Shown here: positions 27,801-40,762 of the stretch, piece after piece
How positions within the stretch are numbered: position 1 is the first letter of the stretch
Layout of the letters: the number at the start of each line of letters is the position of its first letter
Origin: Baylisascaris procyonis
Lineage: Eukaryota > Nematoda > Chromadorea > Rhabditida > Ascarididae
DNA: 64,000 nucleotides
Direction: 5' to 3'
Assembly (NCBI GenBank): GCA_037389465.1
Contig: JAZARR010000201.1
Location: forward strand, 1,860,001-1,924,000
The notes under the pieces: model-generated
The model's database searches: none
Told to the model about the DNA's origin: nothing
Seen by the model: the letters and a program-made list of their open reading frames with translations, nothing else
Translations under genes and position numbers: made by a program

Positions 27801-30800
27801 CCTGTTTGCCCACGGGCGGTAGCCTACATACCGTTCGAGGAGGCTCGGAGAGCTAATGACGAAACAAAAGACCATTCAGCACTACATGTGATAGCAGCCG
27901 AGAACGAGGACCCCCGATATTGCAAAAATCGAGATTTAAGAAATTCGGGTCGATCGTATCGGTTTTAAAGTTCCCTCCCGAAATCTGATGATCTATACAT
28001 CGTTCGATAGAGCTTCTGAAGTTCTGTCGAAAAAAGCAAACCCTAGACGCATAAGCCTAACCATTGCTTAGAAAAAAGTTCAGAAATATCAATTACAGGA
28101 AAATTATATAAAAAAGCAAGATTCCTGGACCTATAATTTCCTTCCTTTCACATCAACCAGCAAACGACGCGCATATCCATAACCACTTCATGAAGCTCTA
28201 TCGTTTGATAAGAAAATCATCAAAATCGGAGGGAAAAAATATTTTTCGAAATTTTCCACGTGGTACCCCCTTACGATCGAAAAATTGCGGTTTTTGGGAT
28301 CCTTTTTCTCGGCTCCTGTTTGCCCACGGGCGGTAACCTACATACCGTTCGAGGAGGCTCGGAGAGCTAATGACGAAACAAAAGACCATTCAGCACTACA
28401 TGTGATAGCAGCCGAGAACGAGGACCCCCGATATTGCAAAAATCGAGATTTAAGAAATTCGGGTCGATCGTATCGGTTTTAAAGTTCCCTCCCGAAATCT
28501 GATGATCTATACATCGTTCGATAGAGCTTCTGAAGTTCTGTCGAAAAAAGCAAACCCTAGACGCATAAGCCTAACCATTGCTTAGAAAAAAGTTCAGAAA
28601 TATCAATTACAGGAAAATTATATAAAAAAGCAAGATTCCTGGACCTATAATTTCCTTCCTTTCACATCAACCAGCAAACGACGCGCATATCCATAACCAC
28701 TTCATGAAGCTCTATCGTTTGATAAGAAAATCATCAAAATCGGAGGGAAAAAATATTTTTCGAAATTTTCCACGTGGTACCCCCTTACGATCGAAAAATT
28801 GCGGTTTTTGGGATCCTTTTTCTCGGCTCCTGTTTGCCCACGGGCGGTAGCCTACATACCGTTCGAGGAGGCTCGGAGAGCTAATGACGAAACAAAAGAC
28901 CATTCAGCACTACATGTGATAGCAGCCGAGAACGAGGACCCCCGATATTGCAAAAATCGAGATTTAAGAAATTCGGGTCGATCGTATCGGTTTTAAAGTT
29001 CCCTCCCGAAATCTGATGATCTATACATCGTTCGATAGAGCTTCTGAAGTTCTGTCGAAAAAAGCAAACCCTAGACGCATAAGCCTAACCATTGCTTAGA
29101 AAAAAGTTCAGAAATATCAATTACAGGAAAATTATATAAAAAAGCAAGATTCCTGGACCTATAATTTCCTTCCTTTCACATCAACCAGCAAACGACGCGC
29201 ATATCCATAACCACTTCATCAAGCTCTATCGTTTGATAAGAAAATCATCAAAATCGGAGGGAAAAAATATTTTTCGAAATTTTCCACGTGGTACCCCCTT
29301 ACGATCGAAAAATTGCGGTTTTTGGGATCCTTTTTCTCGGCTCCTGTTTGCCCACGGGCGGTAGCCTACATACCGTTCGAGGAGGCTCGGAGAGCTAATG
29401 ACGAAACAAAAGACCATTCAGCACTACATGTGATAGCAGCCGAGAACGAGGACCCCCGATATTGCAAAAATCGAGATTTAAGAAATTCGGGTCGATCGTA
29501 TCGGTTTTAAAGTTCCCTCCCGAAATCTGATGATCTATACATCGTTCGATAGAGCTTCTGAAGTTCTGTCGAAAAAAGCAAACCCTAGACGCATAAGCCT
29601 AACCATTCTTTAGAAAAAAGTTCAGAAATATCAATTACAGGAAAATTATATAAAAAAGCAAGATTCCTGGACCTATAATTTCCTTCCTTTCACATCAACC
29701 AGCAAACGACGCGCATATCCATAACCACTTCATCAAGCTCTATCGTTTGATAAGAAAATCATCAAAATCGGAGGGAAAAAATATTTTTCGAAATTTTCCA
29801 TGTGGTACCCCCTTACGATCGAAAAATTGCGGTTTTTGGGATCCTTTTTCTCGGCTCCTGTTTGCCCACGGGCGGTAGCCTACATACCGTTCGAGGAGGC
29901 TCGGAGAGCTAATGACGAAACAAAAGACCATTCAGCACTACATGTGATAGCAGCCGAGAACGAGGACCCCCGATATTGCAAAAATCGAGATTTAAGAAAT
30001 TCGGGTCGATCGTATCGGTTTTAAAGTTCCCTCCCGAAATCTGATGATCTATACATCGTTCGATAGAGCTTCTGAAGTTCTGTCGAAAAAAGCAAACCCT
30101 AGACGCATAAGCCTAACCATTGCTTAGAAAAAAGTTCAGAAATATCAATTACAGGAAAATTATATAAAAAAGCAAGATTCCTGGACCTATAATTTCCTTC
30201 CTTTCACATCAACCAGCAAACGACGCGCATATCCATAACCACTTCATCAAGCTCTATCGTTTGATAAGAAAATCATCAAAATCGGAGGGAAAAAATATTT
30301 TTCGAAATTTTCCATGTGGTACCCCCTCACGATCGAAAAATTGCGGTTTTTGGGATCCTTTTTCTCGGCTCCTGTTTGCCCACGGGCGGTAGCCTACATA
30401 CCGTTCGAGGAGGCTCGGAGAGCTAATGACGAAACAAAAGACCATTCAGCACTACATGTGATAGCAGCCGAGAACGAGGACCCCCGATATTGCAAAAATC
30501 GAGATTTAAGAAATTCGGGTCGATCGTATCGGTTTTAAAGTTCCCTCCCGAAATCTGATGATCTATACATCGTTCGATAGAGCTTCTGAAGTTCTGTCGA
30601 AAAAAGCAAACCCTAGACGCATAAGCCTAACCATTGCTTAGAAAAAAGTTCAGAAATATCAATTACAGGAAAATTATATAAAAAAGCAAGATTCCTGGAC
30701 CTATAATTTCCTTCCTTTCACATCAACCAGCAAACGACGCGCATATCCATAACCACTTCATGAAGCTCTATCGTTTGATAAGAAAATCATCAAAATCGGA

Positions 30801-33800
30801 GGGAAAAAATATTTTTCGAAATTTTCCACGTGGTACCCCCTTACGATCGAAAAATTGCGGTTTTTGGGATCCTTTTTCTCGGCTCCTGTTTGCCCACGGG
30901 CGGTAGCCTACATACCGTTCGAGGAGGCTCGGAGAGCTAATGACGAAACAAAAGACCATTCAGCACTACATGTGATAGCAGCCGAGAACGAGGACCCCCG
31001 ATATTGCAAAAATCGAGATTTAAGAAATTCGGGTCGATCGTATCGGTTTTAAAGTTCCCTCCCGAAATCTGATGATCTATACATCGTTCGATAGAGCTTC
31101 TGAAGTTCTGTCGAAAAAAGCAAACCCTAGACGCATAAGCCTAACCATTGTTTAGAAAAAAGTTCAGAAATATCAATTACAGGAAAATTACATAAAAAAG
31201 CAAGATTCCTGGACCTATAATTTCCTTCCTTTCACATCAACCAGCAAACGACGCGCATATCCATAACCACTTCATGAAGCTCTATCGTTTGATAAGAAAA
31301 TCATCAAAATCGGAGGGAAAAAAATATTTTTCGAAATTTTCCATGTGGTACCCCCTTACGATCGAAAAATTGCGGTTTTTGGGATCCTTTTTCTCGGCTC
31401 CTGTTTGCCCACGGGCGGTAGCCTACATACCGTTCGAGGAGGCTCGGAGAGCTAATGACGAAACAAAAGACCATTCAGCACTACATGTGATAGCAGCCGA
31501 GAACGAGGACCCCCGATATTGCAAAAATCGAGATTTAAGAAATTCGGGTCGATCGTATCGGTTTTAAAGTTCCCTCCCGAAATCTGATGATCTATACATC
31601 GTTCGATAGAGCTTCTGAAGTTCTGTCGAAAAAAGCAAACCCTAGACGCATAAGCCTAACCATTGCTTAGAAAAAAGTTCAGAAATATCAATTACAGGAA
31701 AATTATATAAAAAAGCAAGATTCCTGGACCTATAATTTCCTTCCTTTCACATCAACCAGCAAACGACGCGCATATCCATAACCACTTCATCAAGCTCTAT
31801 CGTTTGATAAGAAAATCATCAAAATCGGAGGGAAAAAATATTTTTCGAAATTTTCCATGTGGTACCCCCTCACGATCGAAAAATTGCGGTTTTTGGGATC
31901 CTTTTTCTCGGCTCCTGTTTGCCCACGGGCGGTAGCCTACATACCGTTCGAGGAGGCTCGGAGAGCTAATGACGAAACAAAAGACCATTCAGCACTACAT
32001 GTGATAGCAGCCGAGAACGAGGACCCCCGATATTGCAAAAATCGAGATTTAAGAAATTCGGGTCGATCGTATCGGTTTTAAAGTTCCCTCCCGAAATCTG
32101 ATGATCTATACATCGTTCGATAGAGCTTCTGAAGTTCTGTCGAAAAAAGCAAACCCTAGACGCATAAGCCTAACCATTGCTTAGAAAAAAGTTCAGAAAT
32201 ATCAATTACAGGAAAATTATATAAAAAAGCAAGATTCCTGGACCTATAATTTCCTTCCTTTCACATCAACCAGCAAACGACGCGCATATCCATAACCACT
32301 TCATCAAGCTCTATCGTTTGATAAGAAAATCATCAAAATCGGAGGGAAAAAATATTTTTCGAAATTTTCCATGTGGTACCCCCTCACGATCGAAAAATTG
32401 CGGTTTTTGGGATCCTTTTTCTCGGCTCCTGTTTGCCCACGGGCGGTAGCCTACATACCGTTCGAGGAGGCTCGGAGAGCTAATGACGAAACAAAAGACC
32501 ATTCAGCACTACATGTGATAGCAGCCGAGAACGAGGACCCCCGATATTGCAAAAATCGAGATTTAAGAAATTCGGGTCGATCGTATCGGTTTTAAAGTTC
32601 CCTCCCGAAATCTGATGATCTATACATCGTTCGATAGAGCTTCTGAAGTTCTGTCGAAAAAAGCAAACCCTAGACGCATAAGCCTAACCATTGCTTAGAA
32701 AAAAGTTCAGAAATATCAATTACAGGAAAATTATATAAAAAAGCAAGATTCCTGGACCTATAATTTCCTTCCTTTCACATCAACCAGCAAACGACGCGCA
32801 TATCCATAACCACTTCATCAAGCTCTATCGTTTGATAAGAAAATCATCAAAATCGGAGGGAAAAAATATTTTTCGAAATTTTCCATGTGGTACCCCCTCA
32901 CGATCGAAAAATTGCGGTTTTTGGGATCCTTTTTCTCGGCTCCTGTTTGCCCACGGGCGGTAGCCTACATACCGTTCGAGGAGGCTCGGAGAGCTAATGA
33001 CGAAACAAAAGACCATTCAGCACTACATGTGATAGCAGCCGAGAACGAGGACCCCCGATATTGCAAAAATCGAGATTTAAGAAATTCGGGTCGATCGTAT
33101 CGGTTTTAAAGTTCCCTCCCGAAATCTGATGATCTATACATCGTTCGATAGAGCTTCTGAAGTTCTGTCGAAAAAAGCAAACCCTAGACGCATAAGCCTA
33201 ACCATTGCTTAGAAAAAAGTTCAGAAATATCAATTACAGGAAAATTATATAAAAAAGCAAGATTCCTGGACCTATAATTTCCTTCCTTTCACATCAACCA
33301 GCAAACGACGCGCATATCCATAACCACTTCATGAAGCTCTATCGTTTGATAAGAAAATCATCAAAATCGGAGGGAAAAAATATTTTTCGAAATTTTCCAT
33401 GTGGTACCCCCTTACGATCGAAAAATTGCGGTTTTTGGGATCCTTTTTCTCGGCTCCTGTTTGCCCACGGGCGGTAGCCTACATACCGTTCGAGGAGGCT
33501 CGGAGAGCTAATGACGAAACAAAAGACCATTCAGCACTACATGTGATAGCAGCCGAGAACGAGGACCCCCGATATTGCAAAAATCGAGATTTAAGAAATT
33601 CGGGTCGATCGTATCGGTTTTAAAGTTCCCTCCCGAAATCTGATGATCTATACATCGTTCGATAGAGCTTCTGAAGTTCTGTCGAAAAAAGCAAACCCTA
33701 GACGCATAAGCCTAACCATTGTTTAGAAAAAAGTTCAGAAATATCAATTACAGGAAAATTATATAAAAAAGCAAGATTCCTGGACCTATAATTTCCTTCC

Positions 33801-36800
33801 TTTCACATCAACCAGCAAACGACGCGCATATCCATAACCACTTCATCAAGCTCTATCGTTTGATAAGAAAATCATCAAAATCGGAGGGAAAAAATATTTT
33901 TCGAAATTTTCCATGTGGTACCCCCTCACGATCGAAAAATTGCGGTTTTTGGGATCCTTTTTCTCGGCTCCTGTTTGCCCACGGGCGGTAGCCTACATAC
34001 CGTTCGAGGAGGCTCGGAGAGCTAATGACGAAACAAAAGACCATTCAGCACTACATGTGATAGCAGCCGAGAACGAGGACCCCCGATATTGCAAAAATCG
34101 AGATTTAAGAAATTCGGGTCGATCGTATCGGTTTTAAAGTTCCCTCCCGAAATCTGATGATCTATACATCGTTCGATAGAGCTTCTGAAGTTCTGTCGAA
34201 AAAAGTAAACCCTAGACGCATAAGCCTAACCATTGCTTAGAAAAAAGTTCAGAAATATCAATTACAGGAAAATTATATAAAAAAGCAAGATTCCTGGACC
34301 TATAATTTCCTTCCTTTCACATCAACCAGCAAACGACGCGCATATCCATAACCACTTCATGAAGCTCTATCGTTTGATAAGAAAATCATCAAAATCGGAG
34401 GGAAAAAATATTTTTCGAAATTTTCCATGTGGTACCCCCTTACGATCGAAAAATTGCGGTTTTTGGGATCCTTTTTCTCGGCTCCTGTTTGCCCACGGGC
34501 GGTAGCCTACATACCGTTCGAGGAGGCTCGGAGAGCTAATGACGAAACAAAAGACCATTCAGCACTACATGTGATAGCAGCCGAGAACGAGGACCCCCGA
34601 TATTGCAAAAATCGAGATTTAAGAAATTCGGGTCGATCGTATCGGTTTTAAAGTTCCCTCCCGAAATCTGATGATCTATACATCGTTCGATAGAGCTTCT
34701 GAAGTTCTGTCGAAAAAAGCAAACCCTAGACGCATAAGCCTAACCATTGCTTAGAAAAAAGTTCAGAAATATCAATTACAGGAAAATTATATAAAAAAGC
34801 AAGATTCCTGGACCTATAATTTCCTTCCTTTCACATCAACCAGCAAACGACGCGCATATCCATAACCACTTCATCAAGCTCTATCGTTTGATAAGAAAAT
34901 CATCAAAATCGGAGGGAAAAAATATTTTTCGAAATTTTCCATGTGGTACCCCCTCACGATCGAAAAATTGCGGTTTTTGGGATCCTTTTTCTCGGCTCCT
35001 GTTTGCCCACGGGCGGTAGCCTACATACCGTTCGAGGAGGCTCGGAGAGCTAATGACGAAACAAAAGACCATTCAGCACTACATGTGATAGCAGCCGAGA
35101 ACGAGGACCCCCGATATTGCAAAAATCGAGATTTAAGAAATTCGGGTCGATCGTATCGGTTTTAAAGTTCCCTCCCGAAATCTGATGATCTATACATCGT
35201 TCGATAGAGCTTCTGAAGTTCTGTCGAAAAAAGTAAACCCTAGACGCATAAGCCTAACCATTGCTTAGAAAAAAGTTCAGAAATATCAATTACAGGAAAA
35301 TTATATAAAAAAGCAAGATTCCTGGACCTATAATTTCCTTCCTTTCACATCAACCAGCAAACGACGCGCATATCCATAACCACTTCATGAAGCTCTATCG
35401 TTTGATAAGAAAATCATCAAAATCGGAGGGAAAAAATATTTTTCGAAATTTTCCATGTGGTACCCCCTTACGATCGAAAAATTGCGGTTTTTGGGATCCT
35501 TTTTCTCGGCTCCTGTTTGCCCACGGGCGGTAGCCTACATACCGTTCGAGGAGGCTCGGAGAGCTAATGACGAAACAAAAGACCATTCAGCACTACATGT
35601 GATAGCAGCCGAGAACGAGGACCCCCGATATTGCAAAAATCGAGATTTAAGAAATTCGGGTCGATCGTATCGGTTTTAAAGTTCCCTCCCGAAATCTGAT
35701 GATCTATACATCGTTCGATAGAGCTTCTGAAGTTCTGTCGAAAAAAGTAAACCCTAGACGCATAAGCCTAACCATTGCTTAGAAAAAAGTTCAGAAATAT
35801 CAATTACAGGAAAATTATATAAAAAAGCAAGATTCCTGGACCTATAATTTCCTTCCTTTCACATCAACCAGCAAACGACGCGCATATCCATAACCACTTC
35901 ATCAAGCTCTATCGTTTGATAAGAAAATCATCAAAATCGGAGGGAAAAAATATTTTTCGAAATTTTCCATGTGGTACCCCCTCACGATCGAAAAATTGCG
36001 GTTTTTGGGATCCTTTTTCTCGGCTCCTGTTTGCCCACGGGCGGTAGCCTACATACCGTTCGAGGAGGCTCGGAGAGCTAATGACGAAACAAAAGACCAT
36101 TCAGCACTACATGTGATAGCAGCCGAGAACGAGGACCCCCGATATTGCAAAAATCGAGATTTAAGAAATTCGGGTCGATCGTATCGGTTTTAAAGTTCCC
36201 TCCCGAAATCTGATGATCTATACATCGTTCGATAGAGCTTCTGAAGTTCTGTCGAAAAAAGCAAACCCTAGACGCATAAGCCTAACCATTGCTTAGAAAA
36301 AAGTTCAGAAATATCAATTACAGGAGAATTATATAAAAAAGCAAGATTCCTGGACCTATAATTTCCTTCCTTTCACATCAACCAGCAAACGACGCGCATA
36401 TCCATAACCACTTCATGAAGCTCTATCGTTTGATAAGAAAATCATCAAAATCGGAGGGAAAAAATATTTTTCGAAATTTTCCATGTGGTACCGCCTTACG
36501 ATCGAAAAATTGCGGTTTTTGGGATCCTTTTTCTCGGCTCCTGTTTGCCCACGGGCGGTAGCCTACATACCGTTCGAGGAGGCTCGGAGAGCTAATGACG
36601 AAACAAAAGACCATTCAGCACTACATGTGACAGCAGCCGAGAACGAGGACCCCCGATATTGCAAAAATCGAGATTTAAGAAATTCGGGTCGATCGTATCG
36701 GTTTTAAAGTTCCCTCCCGAAATCTGATGATCTATACATCGTTCGATAGAGCTTCTGAAGTTCTGTCGAAAAAAGTAAACCCTAGACGCATAAGCCTAAC

Positions 36801-39800
36801 CATTGCTTAGAAAAAAGTTCAGAAATATCAATTACAGGAAAATTATATAAAAAAGCAAGATTCCTGGACCTATAATTTCCTTCCTTTCACATCAACCAGC
36901 AAACGACGCGCATATCCATAACCACTTCATGAAGCTCTATCGTTTGATAAGAAAATCATCAAAATCGGAGGGAAAAAATATTTTTCGAAATTTTCCATGT
37001 GGTACCCCCTTACGATCGAAAAATTGCGGTTTTTGGGATCCTTTTTCTCGGCTCCTGTTTGCCCACGGGCGGTAGCCTACATACCGTTCGAGGAGGCTCG
37101 GAGAGCTAATGACGAAACAAAAGACCATTCAGCACTACATGTGATAGCAGCCGAGAACGAGGACCCCCGATATTGCAAAAATCGAGATTTAAGAAATTCG
37201 GGTCGATCGTATCGGTTTTAAAGTTCCCTCCCGAAATCTGATGATCTATACATCGTTCGATAGAGCTTCTGAAGTTCTGTCGAAAAAAGCAAACCCTAGA
37301 CGCATAAGCCTAACCATTGCTTAGAAAAAAGTTCAGAAATATCAATTACAGGAAAATTATATAAAAAAGCAAGATTCCTGGACCTATAATTTCCTTCCTT
37401 TCACATCAACCAGCAAACGACGCGCATATCCATAACCACTTCATCAAGCTCTATCGTTTGATAAGAAAATCATCAAAATCGGAGGGAAAAAATATTTTTC
37501 GAAATTTTCCATGTGGTACCCCCTCACGATCGAAAAATTGCGGTTTTTGGGATCCTTTTTCTCGGCTCCTGTTTGCCCACGGGCGGTAGCCTACATACCG
37601 TTCGAGGAGGCTCGGAGAGCTAATGACGAAACAAAAGACCATTCAGCACTACATGTGATAGCAGCCGAGAACGAGGACCCCCGATATTGCAAAAATCGAG
37701 ATTTAAGAAATTCGGGTCGATCGTATCGGTTTTAAAGTTCCCTCCCGAAATCTGATGATCTATACATCGTTCGATAGAGCTTCTGAAGTTCTGTCGAAAA
37801 AAGCAAACCCTAGACGCATAAGCCTAACCATTGCTTAGAAAAAAGTTCAGAAATATCAATTACAGGAAAATTATATAAAAAAGCAAGATTCCTGGACCTA
37901 TAATTTCCTTCCTTTCACATCAACCAGCAAACGACGCGCATATCCATAACCACTTCATGAAGCTCTATCGTTTGATAAGAAAATCATCAAAATCGGAGGG
38001 AAAAAATATTTTTCGAAATTTTCCATGTGGTACCCCCTTACGATCGAAAAATTGCGGTTTTTGGGATCCTTTTTCTCGGCTCCTGTTTGCCCACGGGCGG
38101 TAGCCTACATACCGTTCGAGGAGGCTCGGAGAGCTAATGACGAAACAAAAGACCATTCAGCACTACATGTGACAGCAGCCGAGAACGAGGACCCCCGATA
38201 TTGCAAAAATCGAGATTTAAGAAATTCGGGTCGATCGTATCGGTTTTAAAGTTCCCTCCCGAAATCTGATGATCTATACATCGTTCGATAGAGCTTCTGA
38301 AGTTCTGTCGAAAAAAGTAAACCCTAGACGCATAAGCCTAACCATTGCTTAGAAAAAAGTTCAGAAATATCAATTACAGGAAAATTATATAAAAAAGCAA
38401 GATTCCTGGACCTATAATTTCCTTCCTTTCACATCAACCAGCAAACGACGCGCATATCCATAACCACTTCATGAAGCTCTATCGTTTGATAAGAAAATCA
38501 TCAAAATCGGAGGGAAAAAATATTTTTCGAAATTTTCCATGTGGTACCCCCTTACGATCGAAAAATTGCGGTTTTTGGGATCCTTTTTCTCGGCTCCTGT
38601 TTGCCCACGGGCGGTAGCCTACATACCGTTCGAGGAGGCTCGGAGAGCTATTGACGAAACAAAAGACCATTCAGCACTACATGTGATAGCAGCCGAGAAC
38701 GAGGACCCCCGATATTGCAAAAATCGAGATTTAAGAAATTCGGGTCGATCGTATCGGTTTTAAAGTTCCCTCCCGAAATCTGATGATCTATACATCGTTC
38801 GATAGAGCTTCTGAAGTTCTGTCGAAAAAAGCAAACCCTAGACGCATAAGCCTAACCATTGCTTAGAAAAAAGTTCAGAAATATCAATTACAGGAAAATT
38901 ATATAAAAAAGCAAGATTCCTGGACCTATAATTTCCTTCCTTTCACATCAACCAGCAAACGACGCGCATATCCATAACCACTTCATCAAGCTCTATCGTT
39001 TGATAAGAAAATCATCAAAATCGGAGGGAAAAAATATTTTTCGAAATTTTCCATGTGGTACCCCCTCACGATCGAAAAATTGCGGTTTTTGGGATCCTTT
39101 TTCTCGGCTCCTGTTTGCCCACGGGCGGTAGCCTACATACCGTTCGAGGAGGCTCGGAGAGCTAATGACGAAACAAAAGACCATTCAGCACTACATGTGA
39201 TAGCAGCCGAGAACGAGGACCCCCGATATTGCAAAAATCGAGATTTAAGAAATTCGGGTCGATCGTATCGGTTTTAAAGTTCCCTCCCGAAATCTGATGA
39301 TCTATACATCGTTCGATAGAGCTTCTGAAGTTCTGTCGAAAAAAGTAAACCCTAGACGCATAAGCCTAACCATTGCTTAGAAAAAAGTTCAGAAATATCA
39401 ATTACAGGAAAATTATATAAAAAAGCAAGATTCCTGGACCTATAATTTCCTTCCTTTCACATCAACCAGCAAACGACGCGCATATCCATAACCACTTCAT
39501 GAAGCTCTATCGTTTGATAAGAAAATCATCAAAATCGGAGGGAAAAAATATTTTTCGAAATTTTCCATGTGGTACCCCCTTACGATCGAAAAATTGCGGT
39601 TTTTGGGATCCTTTTTCTCGGCTCCTGTTTGCCCACGGGCGGTAGCCTACATACCGTTCGAGGAGGCTCGGAGAGCTAATGACGAAACAAAAGACCATTC
39701 AGCACTACATGTGATAGCAGCCGAGAACGAGGACCCCCGATATTGCAAAAATCGAGATTTAAGAAATTCGGGTCGATCGTATCGGTTTTAAAGTTCCCTC

Positions 39801-40762
39801 CCGAAATCTGATGATCTATACATCGTTCGATAGAGCTTCTGAAGTTCTGTCGAAAAAAGCAAACCCTAGACGCATAAGCCTAACCATTGCTTAGAAAAAA
39901 GTTCAGAAATATCAATTACAGGAAAATTATATAAAAAAGCAAGATTCCTGGACCTATAATTTCCTTCCTTTCACATCAACCAGCAAACGACGCGCATATC
40001 CATAACCACTTCATCAAGCTCTATCGTTTGATAAGAAAATCATCAAAATCGGAGGGAAAAAATATTTTTCGAAATTTTCCATGTGGTACCCCCTCACGAT
40101 CGAAAAATTGCGGTTTTTGGGATCCTTTTTCTCGGCTCCTGTTTGCCCACGGGCGGTAGCCTACATACCGTTCGAGGAGGCTCGGAGAGCTAATGACGAA
40201 ACAAAAGACCATTCAGCACTACATGTGATAGCAGCCGAGAACGAGGACCCCCGATATTGCAAAAATCGAGATTTAAGAAATTCGGGTCGATCGTATCGGT
40301 TTTAAAGTTCCCTCCCGAAATCTGATGATCTATACATCGTTCGATAGAGCTTCTGAAGTTCTGTCGAAAAAAGTAAACCCTAGACGCATAAGCCTAACCA
40401 TTGCTTAGAAAAAAGTTCAGAAATATCAATTACAGGAAAATTATATAAAAAAGCAAGATTCCTGGACCTATAATTTCCTTCCTTTCACATCAACCAGCAA
40501 ACGACGCGCATATCCATAACCACTTCATGAAGCTCTATCGTTTGATAAGAAAATCATCAAAATCGGAGGGAAAAAATATTTTTCGAAATTTTCCATGTGG
40601 TACCCCCTTACGATCGAAAAATTGCGGTTTTTGGGATCCTTTTTCTCGGCTCCTGTTTGCCCACGGGCGGTAGCCTACATACAGTTCGAGGAGGCTCGGA
40701 GAGCTAATGACGAAACAAAAGACCATTCAGCACTACATGTGATAGCAGCCGAGAACGAGGAC
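12750..40762 (-). repeat. Satellite array B: about 54-55 head-to-tail 514-bp monomers
   Basis: Equivalent points recur every 514 bp from 12,783 to 40,535, with occasional 511-516 bp steps caused by small indels in A-runs (for example AAAAATATTTCG near 20,528). Copies differ at a handful of recurrent sites: CATCAAG/CATGAAG, CCACGTGG/CCATGTGG, CCCCTTACG/CCCCTCACG, GGTAGCC/GGTAACC, CCGTTCG/CAGTTCG and AAAGCAAAC/AAAGTAAAC. Every monomer has a KpnI site; most also have BamHI (GGATCC), which is absent from most array A monomers. A 63-codon minus frame is open in nearly all copies, but most common variants in it change the amino acid (Lys/Glu, His/Arg), so there is no sign of protein-level constraint. 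Confidence 0.97.
33339..40534 (-). repeat. Alternating two-monomer higher-order repeat (about 1,028 bp)
   Basis: In this stretch monomers with CTTCATGAAG plus CCCCTTACG largely alternate with monomers carrying CTTCATCAAG plus CCCCTCACG. From 33,339 the pattern is strict for seven monomers, is disturbed around 36,423-36,937 and 37,965-38,479, and then resumes to the right arm. The disturbance coincides with a private variant TGACAGCAG shared by monomers at 36,423 and 37,965, three units apart. Confidence 0.75.

Noticed and set aside
12750..40762. CRISPR-like array
   Set aside because: The 514-bp monomers are contiguous with no unique spacers, and the DNA is eukaryotic.
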